Shown here: piece by piece, positions 1 to 6,789 of the stretch | Numbering within the stretch: position 1 is the first letter of the stretch | Layout: every line of letters starts with the position of its first letter | DNA from: Nitrosomonadales bacterium | GTDB taxonomy: Bacteria; Pseudomonadota; Gammaproteobacteria; Burkholderiales; Nitrosomonadaceae | Direction of reading: 5' to 3' | DNA: 6,834 nt | Assembly: GCA_004525885.1 (NCBI GenBank) | Contig: SPBV01000095.1 | Span: forward strand, 1-6,834 | The notes under the pieces: model-generated | Told to the model about the DNA's origin: nothing | The model's input: the letters and a program-made list of their open reading frames with translations, nothing else | The model's database searches: none | Translations under genes and position numbers: made by a program

Positions 1-293
1 ATACTGAGTCCGTACGCCGAACTGTAGGTTCCCCACAAGTTGCAAAGGCTTTGTTAGGTTTATTTTCAGGGAACCTAGAATCCCTATCAGAGCAGTTTCA
101 CATTGATGCTAGCGGTAATATCTCCGATTGGCGACTACAACTTAGACCAAAGAATGACTTATTAGCAGCCGAGATAACATCTATTGATATTCGTGGAAAG
201 GAAACAACCGAGTCTGTGTCTATTGCAGACGCAAATGGTGATAGTTCAAATTTAACTTTCAATACCCATAGTATAAAGTTCTTTGAAAAGTGA
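1..293 (+). CDS. LolA-like outer-membrane carrier protein of the aryl polyene cluster, C-terminal part (5' end outside window)
   Basis: The reading frame is open from base 3 to the TGA at 291-293 and has no convincing start inside the window, so this is the last 96 residues of a longer protein. It begins TESVRRTVGSPQ and contains a stretch resembling the C-terminal half of LolA-related proteins: a GLFSGN..SL turn, then alternating strands with W-x-L-x-L-x-P (DWRLQLRPKND) and a final glycine/aspartate turn (ANGDSSNLTF) before the last strand. LolA-fold proteins are periplasmic chaperones that carry lipidated cargo across the periplasm. In APE clusters a LolA-related gene commonly sits next to the MMPL exporter gene, as here, where the two overlap by 4 bases. 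The cargo is inferred to be the pigment lipid rather than ordinary lipoproteins. The signal peptide would be upstream and cannot be seen. The family call rests on weak sequence pattern plus strong context. Confidence 0.75.
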   Translation, partial: TESVRRTVGSPQVAKALLGLFSGNLESLSEQFHIDASGNISDWRLQLRPKNDLLAAEITSIDIRGKETTESVSIADANGDSSNLTFNTHSIKFFEK

Positions 294-2638
294 AGAACAA
301 AGGGGCCCAAGTCATGCAAAGGCGTAGCACATTATTCCCTGCCATCCTTTGGGGAATACTGATCTTTGTATGTGTCATATATTCTTATCTAAAGATCACG
401 TCTGGAGACAGCTTTGAAAGTAATGTCCTTAGTCTGCTCCCGAATAAGCTAATTCCCGTAGAAGATCAGAAAATCAGTGATCAGCTTAAGAAACAGGTAG
501 AGCGGCGTTTTATTATTCTTTTAAAGGGGGAAAACAGTGTAGAAGGATTGAAACTGGCAAAGACTCTTAAAGAGCAGATACAAACGGTACCAGGCATAAC
601 AATATCGGCTTTAGATTCTCAGCGCGGAAAAATAATCAAAGATTTTTATTATCCGTTTCGCCACCAACTATTGTCACAAGAAATGCGTAATCAGTTGTTG
701 ACGCTGAGTCCGCAGCAAATAGCAAATAACAGATTACAAACATTGTATAGCCCGGTTAGATCCTATTCTCCATATCAGATTGGAGATGATCCTTTTAATT
801 TTGGGGGAAACTGGATTCAGTCAATAGTAAGCTTTGATAACAGATTTGTTGCAACAGAAATCCCCTCTGTCACAGAAGAAAAAGAAGCCTGGTATTTAAT
901 TTATGGAGAATTACAGCTGAGCCCCTTTGAGCTCGAACAACAAAATAATCTGCTAGGTTTACTGGAGAATTTTAAAAAGAAGCGTGGCACCCAAAAAATG
1001 AAGATACTGATCTCTGGGCTAGTTTTTCATGCAGCACATGCTGCGGAGGTCGCACAATCAGAAATCTCAACCGTTGGATTTGGTTCGCTACTCGCAATAA
1101 TTGCACTAGTACTAATTGTATTTCGTTCAATAAAAAGTTTTTTATTTGTTCTTTTCGTTCTGGCCAGCAGCTCACTATTTGCGATTTCTGTAACGTGGCT
1201 ATTTTTTGATAAGGTACATCTTGTAACCATAGCTTTTGGTTCGACCTTGTTAGGTCTTGCTGCTGATTACAGTTTTCACTTTCTGGTTAAAATGCATGCA
1301 ACTGGAAGTGCTACAGAAACGCGCAAAATATTGTTTAAGGGCCTTATTCTAAGCTGCCTATCAAGTGTTGCAGCCTACTTGCTTCAACTATTCTCACCGT
1401 TCCCCGGGTTGCAGCAGTTTGCTGTTTTTGTTGCATCTGGATTAGTGGCCGGCTGTATGACGGTACTAATCTTCGGAGTCCTCTATAAACTAGACTCTCC
1501 AACAGCCATTCAGGCGAGAGGAGTATATGGATTGCTGATTGAACCAGCATATCGCAGAGTTGCAGGTATGGGAATCTGGATTGTGGTTGTCGCTTTATTA
1601 ATTACTTCTTTAGCTATACTAAGCCTCTACCGACAAGGGGTGGTAGATGATGTGCGACTACTGAATACTTCTGGTAGTGAACTAATAAAGTCCGAGCAGA
1701 AGGTTCAACGACTGCTGGGTCGCTTCAGTGGACAACGTTATTTCCTTATCGAGGGCCAATCATCACAGCAGGTACTAGAGCGTGTAGAGTTATTAGAAAA
1801 ATACATTAGCGAAAAGACCCAAGATAACGCCAACCGAATTCTTGTTTCGCCTACGTCTGTGATTCCTTCTCTACAACAGCAACAATCAGATTATCGATTA
1901 ATTCAGCACAAAATTTTCTCCTCAAATGGCGCAATAGTACTGCTATGTGAAGCGCTACAAAGCGACTGCAGATGGGTAAATCCACAATCGAGATTTAATC
2001 CTAAATTGTCCCCAGATAATATACCTAGACCATTGGCGTCACTTTCTCCCTCCGTAGATTTGCTAAAAAATAATACGGCAGTAGTGTTCCTGCGTGGCAC
2101 GCTATTAGATATTAAGACTACGATTACAGACCTGCATGTACCTGGTGTTACTTATGTTGATCAGGTAGAGAACCTGACATCAATATTAAAAAACTATCGC
2201 CTACAGGTAAGCTGGCTGTTGAGCGGTTTCTATGCTTTCCTAGTTATTTTCAGCCTGCTTATTTTTTCAAGGAAGGGAATTATAGTTATTGTTACGGCAA
2301 CATTTTCCAGTATTATCGCGTTATCAATTTCAGCAGGAACAGGTATTACTCTGTTTCATGTTCTGGCCTTATTGCTAGTCATAGGTATATCCATAGATAC
2401 TGCTGTATTCTTTATCACGCCAGGACTGGACCAGGAGACATGGATGGCTTCGACGTTAGCATGCTTTACATCTGCAATAGCATTTGGCTTATTATCACTC
2501 AGTCAAATCCCATTTTTAAAACAGTTTGGGTCAGTCGTTTTCTCTGGTTTGGTTTGTGCCTGGCTAATTACTCCATTAATTTATTATTTATTGGAACACT
2601 TTGAAAAACCGAGAGTGTCATTAGGATTGATTAAATGA
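290..2638 (+). CDS. MMPL/RND-family inner-membrane exporter of the aryl polyene cluster
   Basis: This 782-residue membrane protein has the duplicated MMPL/RND plan: one N-terminal membrane helix (about 14-34), a large periplasmic domain (about 40-255), five helices (about 258-400), another helix (about 425-446), a second periplasmic domain (about 450-638) and five C-terminal helices (about 640-768). Each half has an acidic residue in its central helix, D326 in GLAADYSFHF and D703 in GISIDTAVFF, in the position used for proton relay in this superfamily. It probably exports the finished pigment or its lipid conjugate from the inner membrane towards the LolA-like carrier encoded just upstream. 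The frame can start at GTG 290, giving a 4-base overlap with the upstream stop. ATG 314 (residue 9) is the alternative; it is preceded by a better Shine-Dalgarno sequence and would still include the first helix, giving 774 residues. The family is clear; the exact substrate is inferred from context. Confidence 0.9.
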   Translation: MKNKGAQVMQRRSTLFPAILWGILIFVCVIYSYLKITSGDSFESNVLSLLPNKLIPVEDQKISDQLKKQVERRFIILLKGENSVEGLKLAKTLKEQIQTVPGITISALDSQRGKIIKDFYYPFRHQLLSQEMRNQLLTLSPQQIANNRLQTLYSPVRSYSPYQIGDDPFNFGGNWIQSIVSFDNRFVATEIPSVTEEKEAWYLIYGELQLSPFELEQQNNLLGLLENFKKKRGTQKMKILISGLVFHAAHAAEVAQSEISTVGFGSLLAIIALVLIVFRSIKSFLFVLFVLASSSLFAISVTWLFFDKVHLVTIAFGSTLLGLAADYSFHFLVKMHATGSATETRKILFKGLILSCLSSVAAYLLQLFSPFPGLQQFAVFVASGLVAGCMTVLIFGVLYKLDSPTAIQARGVYGLLIEPAYRRVAGMGIWIVVVALLITSLAILSLYRQGVVDDVRLLNTSGSELIKSEQKVQRLLGRFSGQRYFLIEGQSSQQVLERVELLEKYISEKTQDNANRILVSPTSVIPSLQQQQSDYRLIQHKIFSSNGAIVLLCEALQSDCRWVNPQSRFNPKLSPDNIPRPLASLSPSVDLLKNNTAVVFLRGTLLDIKTTITDLHVPGVTYVDQVENLTSILKNYRLQVSWLLSGFYAFLVIFSLLIFSRKGIIVIVTATFSSIIALSISAGTGITLFHVLALLLVIGISIDTAVFFITPGLDQETWMASTLACFTSAIAFGLLSLSQIPFLKQFGSVVFSGLVCAWLITPLIYYLLEHFEKPRVSLGLIK
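299..305 (+). promoter_or_regulatory. Candidate ribosome binding site for the MMPL exporter gene, favouring ATG 314
   Basis: AAAGGGG lies 8 bases before ATG 314. The GTG at 290 has only an A-rich, weak upstream region, although its GTGA overlap with the preceding stop matches the coupling style of this operon. The site therefore argues for ATG 314 as at least a major start. Confidence 0.4.
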
Positions 2639-3870
2639 CCAAGCAAGCCGAGGTTGTAATTATCGGAGCCGGCCCATCGGGCTCAATTGCCGCTGCCCTT
2701 TTAAAAAAGATGGGGCATCAGGTTGTTGTTCTAGAGAAAGATCACTTCCCCCGATTTTCTATCGGCGAAAGTCTATTACCACAATGCATGGAATTCATTG
2801 AATTAGCAGGCATGACCGAGGCGGTATGTGCAGAGAAATTTCAGCTTAAGAATGGCGCAGCTTTCGCCTGCGATGATAAACATGGAAGCTTTGATTTCAC
2901 GGCTAAATCTACACTTGGGCCCAGTACAACATTTCAAGTTTTGAGATCTCGCTTTGATCAGGTGTTGGCAAATACAGCCGTGGAACAGGGTGTTGATATT
3001 CGGTTTGGAAAAAAAGTAACGGGTGTATCCTTTGATAGCAATGGTTCTTCCAAATTAACCATCGAGAATGAGAGCGGAAAGAGCTCGACCCTAACTGCAA
3101 ACTATTTACTTGATGCATCGGGTTTTGGCCGTGTGCTACCTCGGTTGCTTGATCTGGAGCTGCCATCAGAGCTTCCCATTCGGCAATCTGTATTTACTCA
3201 TATCGAAGATAATATTTGTGGTGATCACTTTGATCGAAACAAAATCCTAATTGTCATTCATCCTCAGTACCATGATGTCTGGTATTGGCTTATACCATTC
3301 AGCAACGGCCGATGTTCCCTTGGTGTTGTCTCCGATGCTTCTTTTTTCGATCGCTATGCTGGCAAAAGCAATATAGAAATAATTCGCGAAGTGGTTGCAG
3401 ATTCCCCTAATCTCTCCCCTTTACTTTCAAATTCCCGCTTCGATACACCAGTACAGATGATCAAGGGATATTCTAGCAACGTAAAATCTCTTTGGGGAAA
3501 AGGCTTTGCCCTTCTGGGAAATGCCGGGGAGTTTCTTGATCCTGTATTTTCTTCTGGTGTTACCATTGCAATGAAATCAGCTACACTTGTTGCGCCTCTA
3601 GTTAGCCGCCAACTAAAAGGTGGGCAGGTGGAATGGGAGGCTGAATATTCACAGTTACTTCAGAAAGGAGTTGAAACCTTTCGAGCCTATGTTAATAATT
3701 GGTACGATGGCTCTTTGAAACAAATTATCTTTGCAGATAATCACTCCCCTGCTACTCGTGAAATGGTCTGCTCAATCTTTGCTGGATACGCCTGGGATAC
3801 ACAGAATCCATTCGTTCAGGAACCTGAGAAACGACTAAAAACACTGGCGCAGCTATGTGCCACTGTTTAA
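2635..3870 (+). CDS. Flavin-dependent halogenase-like FAD oxidoreductase
   Basis: This 411-residue protein begins with a Rossmann FAD site, G11-x-G13-x-x-G16, and an acidic E34 at the end of the second strand that would bind the ribose. RFSIGESLLP (40-49) is typical of the halogenase/geranylgeranyl-reductase superfamily. It also carries the features that mark halogenases: W216-Y-W218-L-I220-P221 (the WxWxIP motif), F300-L-D302-P303-V-F-S306-S-G308 (the FxxPxxSxG motif) and K72 in FQLKNGAAF, where phenolic-type halogenases place the catalytic lysine. GNAGEFLDP (295-303) doubles as the second FAD contact. Seen together, these suggest halide-dependent chemistry on an aromatic ring, probably the aryl head group of the polyene, perhaps while carrier-bound. 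Related APE-type pigments, the xanthomonadins, are brominated. It could instead be a hydroxylase or a non-halogenating relative. The start ATG overlaps the upstream stop (ATGA), with AGGA 8 bases before it. A reducing partner (flavin reductase) is not in the window. Confidence 0.85.
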   Translation: MTKQAEVVIIGAGPSGSIAAALLKKMGHQVVVLEKDHFPRFSIGESLLPQCMEFIELAGMTEAVCAEKFQLKNGAAFACDDKHGSFDFTAKSTLGPSTTFQVLRSRFDQVLANTAVEQGVDIRFGKKVTGVSFDSNGSSKLTIENESGKSSTLTANYLLDASGFGRVLPRLLDLELPSELPIRQSVFTHIEDNICGDHFDRNKILIVIHPQYHDVWYWLIPFSNGRCSLGVVSDASFFDRYAGKSNIEIIREVVADSPNLSPLLSNSRFDTPVQMIKGYSSNVKSLWGKGFALLGNAGEFLDPVFSSGVTIAMKSATLVAPLVSRQLKGGQVEWEAEYSQLLQKGVETFRAYVNNWYDGSLKQIIFADNHSPATREMVCSIFAGYAWDTQNPFVQEPEKRLKTLAQLCATV

Positions 3871-4427
3871 TACTTCTCTCTCTAATCGTTCTTTCTAGTT
3901 GTGCACATTTTGCCAACCACACTAGAAATACAGATCCATTGCTCCCAGATACCGCAAGCCTTCCCTGTTGTTGGCAGGCACTGGAGCAACTCGAAATTGA
4001 ATTTCAGGAGAAAAAGCTATCTATGTCATCGGTAATTGCTGTTCATAATAAGAAGTTGACCGTGGTGATTCTTGATCCTCTGGGCCGAAGGGGTTTTACT
4101 ATCATCCAACAAGGTGACAACATTCAGATAGAGAAACCTGCCCAAATTCAAAAAGATTTTCCAGTCAAGTGGCTGCTAATTGGAATATATTTACGTTATA
4201 TGCCAGACAGTGGGTGGTCATTTGAACATTCAAACTGGGGTATAAAACGTGGAGATAACTATGTTCTGCTCGAACAGAATAAACGAGAAAAAGTTATCCT
4301 GACTGAAGCAATAACACAACAAAATATACTTAAACATTCTCCCCAGAAAAACCTAACGTCCCAGCTTGAATACCCTGACCTTAAACTAAAAGTTAATATA
4401 ACAACCTTATCAAGAAATTCTTTATGA
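3855..4427 (+). CDS. Small outer-membrane lipoprotein, DUF3261-type, possibly LolB-like
   Basis: This 190-residue protein starts with a short hydrophobic signal (residues 5-13) ending in a lipobox L-S-S-C16, so it should be cleaved and lipidated at Cys16. The next residue is Ala rather than Asp, which predicts outer-membrane sorting. The mature part has a spacer, vicinal cysteines C38-C39, then alternating strand patterns around WQALEQLEIEF and VVILDPLGRRGFTI, resembling the small lipoproteins (DUF3261) found beside MMPL and ketosynthase genes in APE clusters. The pattern is compatible with a LolB-like fold, which would make it the outer-membrane acceptor for cargo from the LolA-like carrier; that role is inferred. 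The ATG at 3855 lies inside the end of the preceding gene (16-base overlap). It is the only usable start, since an in-frame TGA lies at 3825-3827 with no usual start codon between. The signal peptide is odd in having no Lys or Arg before the hydrophobic stretch. Confidence 0.75.
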   Translation: MCHCLILLSLIVLSSCAHFANHTRNTDPLLPDTASLPCCWQALEQLEIEFQEKKLSMSSVIAVHNKKLTVVILDPLGRRGFTIIQQGDNIQIEKPAQIQKDFPVKWLLIGIYLRYMPDSGWSFEHSNWGIKRGDNYVLLEQNKREKVILTEAITQQNILKHSPQKNLTSQLEYPDLKLKVNITTLSRNSL

Positions 4428-5617
4428 GCAATAAAAATTGTGACCAACCTATATTTCTAAATTCAGCGGGAGTGATCTGCTCCCTTGGATCTGGATTAGA
4501 AAATGTAGAAGATCATTTATTTAGTGAAAATACAGAGATCACTTATCTAAAATACTCTTCCAAATTCTCAACGGAAAATGATCTCCTGCTTGGTATAGTG
4601 GAACAGCCATTGGCGGCAGTGCCCATTGCAGAAGAGGATACCCGTAATAACCGTATGCTAACTACTGCATTAGAACCTCTATTGAGTGAAATCCAATTAT
4701 TAAAAAAACGCTTTGGTCCGCAGCGTATTGCGACTGTAATTGGCACAAGCACATCGGGAATTTCTGATGGAGAGGAGGCTATGCGCTACCACAGGAACCA
4801 AAATAAGTTTCCCGCGAATTACCACTATCGTAAACAGGAGCCTTCCTCACCATCACGTTATATTGCTAAATGGCTTGGGCTGCGCGGCCCATCTTTTTCT
4901 GTATCCAGTGCTTGCACATCCGGAGCAAAAGCTTTGGCTTCGGCAGCAAGGTTATTAAGACTAGGTGTATGTGATGCCGTAATTGCCGGTGGCGTAGACA
5001 CGCTTTGCAATATGACAGTTAAAGGATTTTCCTCGCTATTAGTCACAACTGACTCAATATGCAACCCCTTTAGTATCAACCGAAATGGTATAAATATTGG
5101 TGAGGGAGCGGGCTTATTTTTGTTGACCCGAGAGCCAGGTCCTGTTCGTCTGGCGGGAGTGGGTGAGACTTCCGATGCCTATCATATTTCAGCCCCTCAC
5201 CCTGAGGGGAAAGGGGCTGAAAGTGCAATGCGGCAAGCTTTGCAGCAATCCGGGATGGATCCGGAGAATATCCAATATTTGAATTTGCATGGCACAGGGA
5301 CAGAACAAAATGACAAAATGGAAGCACGAGCTGTACAACGGGTGTTTGGACCTGACATAGCATGTAGCTCAACCAAACCATTGACTGGGCACACTCTGGC
5401 AGCAGCTGGTGCGATTGAGGCGGTATTCTGTTGGCTAGCGTTGCAACGGGAGGATGGCAGACTTCCTCCCCATCGCTGGGACGGACAGACTGATCCGGAT
5501 CTACCTGTTTTAACTGGAATTGCGACAACAAGACTTGGTAAAAAATTAACCACAGCAATGAGCAATTCCTTTGCTTTTGGTGGAAACAATGCCTCTCTGA
5601 TTCTGGTAAGAGAATAG
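4424..5617 (+). CDS. apeO: Beta-ketoacyl-ACP synthase (type II PKS ketosynthase, ApeO-like)
   Basis: This 397-residue thiolase-fold condensing enzyme has the intact FabF-type triad: nucleophile C164 in VSSACTSG, H289 in NLHGTGTEQND and H323 in STKPLTGHT, with K318 of the same KxxxxGH motif. The glycine-rich C-terminal NSFAFGGNNAS (381-391) and GEGAG (226-230) are also present. It would condense malonyl-ACP with the growing aryl-polyene chain in the cytoplasm. The intact Cys argues that it is the catalytic ketosynthase and not the inactive chain-length factor. In the Xenorhabdus APE system the corresponding ketosynthase works as a heterodimer with a chain-length factor, here presumably encoded outside the window. 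Gene order (lipoprotein, ketosynthase, dehydratase, ketoreductase, ketosynthase) matches known ape clusters, and the symbol is given on that basis. The start ATG overlaps the upstream stop by 4 bases, and the stop overlaps the next gene's GTG by one base. Confidence 0.9.
   Translation: MSNKNCDQPIFLNSAGVICSLGSGLENVEDHLFSENTEITYLKYSSKFSTENDLLLGIVEQPLAAVPIAEEDTRNNRMLTTALEPLLSEIQLLKKRFGPQRIATVIGTSTSGISDGEEAMRYHRNQNKFPANYHYRKQEPSSPSRYIAKWLGLRGPSFSVSSACTSGAKALASAARLLRLGVCDAVIAGGVDTLCNMTVKGFSSLLVTTDSICNPFSINRNGINIGEGAGLFLLTREPGPVRLAGVGETSDAYHISAPHPEGKGAESAMRQALQQSGMDPENIQYLNLHGTGTEQNDKMEARAVQRVFGPDIACSSTKPLTGHTLAAAGAIEAVFCWLALQREDGRLPPHRWDGQTDPDLPVLTGIATTRLGKKLTTAMSNSFAFGGNNASLILVRE
5187..5222 (+). 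repeat. Two overlapping, mutually exclusive inverted repeats inside the ketosynthase gene
   Basis: The outer repeat pairs TTTCAGCCCC (5187-5196) perfectly with GGGGCTGAAA (5213-5222). T5197 and A5212 extend it to 11 pairs around a 14-base loop. The inner repeat pairs CCCCTCA (5193-5199) with TGAGGGG (5203-5209) around a CCC loop. Both use the same CCCC arm, so only one can form at a time. No T-run follows, so it is not a standard intrinsic terminator. The bases encode ketosynthase residues of about 256-267 (SAPHPEGKGAES), so the pairing may be incidental to coding. Confidence 0.55.
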
Positions 5618-6063
5618 TGAAGCCAGATTATAATATACTTAATGTTGTTCCCCATGGCATGCCAATGTCACTATTGGATGGTATTGAAGATTATTCCGAC
5701 AAAAGTTTGGTCGCAAATGTGACGATAAGAAAAGATAGTATGTTTTGTGAACCTGATGGTGTGCCTGCATGGGTCGGTTTGGAATACATGGGTCAAGCAG
5801 TTGCAGCTTATGCTGGGGTTAAAGCACGGATTGCAAATCAGCCGGTAAGAATCGGTTTTCTGGTTAGCACCCGTCGCTATGAGTCTGCATGCAGCCACTT
5901 CCCTGTGGGAACCTCATTGTCTGTCAGCGTAAATCAAGTTACCGATAACACCATCGGGTTACAGGTTTTTACTTGTAGAATCACTGGTAAAAATATTGAG
6001 ATACAGGCGAACCTAAATGTGTTCCTCCCTGAAAATTTAGAAGAATTCTATGGAAAAACATAA
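5617..6063 (+). CDS. apeP: Hotdog-fold 3-hydroxyacyl-ACP dehydratase subunit (ApeP-like), lacking the usual catalytic His
   Basis: This 148-residue single hotdog domain resembles FabA/FabZ-like dehydratases: VPHGMPMSLLD (11-21) matches the first strand, and VPAWVGLEYMGQAVAAYAG (49-67) is the central helix with the acidic catalytic position E56. R86-R87-Y88 and HFPVG (94-98) match the later strands seen in the predicted 3-hydroxylacyl-ACP dehydratase family (COG4706-like). It would help remove water from the 3-hydroxyacyl-ACP formed by the neighbouring ketoreductase, creating the conjugated double bonds. The FabZ GHFP histidine, expected 14 residues before the Glu, is replaced (M42 by simple spacing, in a DSMFCEPDG segment). 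It therefore probably works only with a partner, as in the reported ApeI:ApeP heterodimer. The start is GTG 5617, overlapping the upstream TAG by one base. The stop TAA directly abuts the next ATG. Confidence 0.87.
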   Translation: MKPDYNILNVVPHGMPMSLLDGIEDYSDKSLVANVTIRKDSMFCEPDGVPAWVGLEYMGQAVAAYAGVKARIANQPVRIGFLVSTRRYESACSHFPVGTSLSVSVNQVTDNTIGLQVFTCRITGKNIEIQANLNVFLPENLEEFYGKT

Positions 6064-6789
6064 ATGAAAGACGTAGTTTTAGTTACTGGATCGAGCCGTG
6101 GTATCGGGAAAGCAATTGCTTTACGATTAGCCAAGAGCGGTTACCAAGTTGTCATCCACTATCGGATTCAGCAAAAAGAAGCTGATGCTGTTCAAGAACA
6201 GATCAATGCGCTTGGAGGGCAATCCAGAGTACTGCAATTCGATGTAACTGACCGTGAACAAGCACGCTCCGTATTGAATGAGGATATCAACCAGAATGGG
6301 GCCTACTACGGTGTTGTATGTAATGCTGGCATCACTAGCGATGCCGCCTTTCCTGCCATGACAGGCGAGCAGTGGGATAATGTAATTCATACCAATCTCG
6401 ATAGCTTCTATAATGTACTCAATCCTGTCACTATGCCAATGGTTAGACGACGCAAACCGGGACGCATTGTAACGATTGCTTCTGTGTCTGGGTTGATTGG
6501 AAACCGTGGTCAGGTAAATTACAGTGCGGCTAAAGCTGGAATAATTGCGGCAACCAAGTCACTTGCCCTGGAACTAGCAAAACGAGAAATCTCTGTAAAT
6601 TGCGTTGCCCCAGGTTTCATTGAAACTGAAATGACAGATCAAATACCGGTTGAGGAGGCACTTAAATTGATTCCTTTCAGACGCGCCGGAAAGGTAGAAG
6701 AAGTGGCCGCATTAGTTAATTTTTTAATTTCACCTGAATCATCCTACATAACAAAACAGGTAATCGCAGTAAACGGGGGAATGTGCTGA
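6064..6789 (+). CDS. apeQ: 3-oxoacyl-ACP reductase, FabG-type SDR (ApeQ-like ketoreductase)
   Basis: This 241-residue protein is a classical short-chain dehydrogenase/reductase, close to the length of E. coli FabG. It has the cofactor motif T8-G-x-x-x-G13-I-G15, N87-A-G, and the catalytic tetrad N111, S140, Y153 and K157 (in YSAAK). The PG motif after strand six is in VAPGFIETEM (181-190), and NGGM ends the protein. It should reduce 3-ketoacyl-ACP intermediates, most likely with NADPH, between the flanking ketosynthase and dehydratase steps in the cytoplasm. ATG 6064 immediately follows the upstream TAA with no gap, and no in-frame extension is possible because of that stop arrangement and the SDR N-terminus. 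The TGA overlaps the next start by one base. A housekeeping fabG is unlikely given the pigment-cluster neighbours. Confidence 0.93.
   Translation: MKDVVLVTGSSRGIGKAIALRLAKSGYQVVIHYRIQQKEADAVQEQINALGGQSRVLQFDVTDREQARSVLNEDINQNGAYYGVVCNAGITSDAAFPAMTGEQWDNVIHTNLDSFYNVLNPVTMPMVRRRKPGRIVTIASVSGLIGNRGQVNYSAAKAGIIAATKSLALELAKREISVNCVAPGFIETEMTDQIPVEEALKLIPFRRAGKVEEVAALVNFLISPESSYITKQVIAVNGGMC
6775..6780 (+). promoter_or_regulatory. Candidate ribosome binding site for the terminal ketosynthase gene
   Basis: GGGGGA lies 8 bases before ATG 6789 and supports that start. It also encodes the conserved Gly-Gly of the ketoreductase C-terminus, so it serves both coding and translation-initiation needs. Confidence 0.45.

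Noticed and set aside
2635..3870. Reading the FAD protein as a geranylgeranyl reductase-type enzyme
   Set aside because: The superfamily is shared, but WxWxIP and FxxPxxSxG are both present, which favours a halogenase, and the neighbours are aryl polyene genes rather than isoprenoid genes.
4740..4958. Plus-strand 72-codon frame inside the ketosynthase gene
   Set aside because: It is out of frame with a conserved enzyme across its active-site region, with no recognisable product.
5187..5222. Intrinsic terminator at the GC-rich inverted repeat
   Set aside because: No T-run follows the stem, and it lies in the middle of an intact gene with coupled genes downstream.
5076..5558. Open frame of 160 codons on the minus strand opposite the ketosynthase gene
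   Set aside because: It lies wholly antisense to a ketosynthase with intact catalytic motifs, has no recognisable domain and sits in a tightly packed same-strand operon, so it is a shadow frame.
4424..5617. Reading this ketosynthase as the chain-length factor
   Set aside because: The nucleophilic Cys164 and both catalytic His residues are present; a chain-length factor lacks the active Cys.
5197..5655. Second long minus-strand frame of 152 codons overlapping the ketosynthase and dehydratase genes
   Set aside because: It is antisense to two well-supported genes, has a composition unlike a folded protein family and overlaps the other antisense frame.
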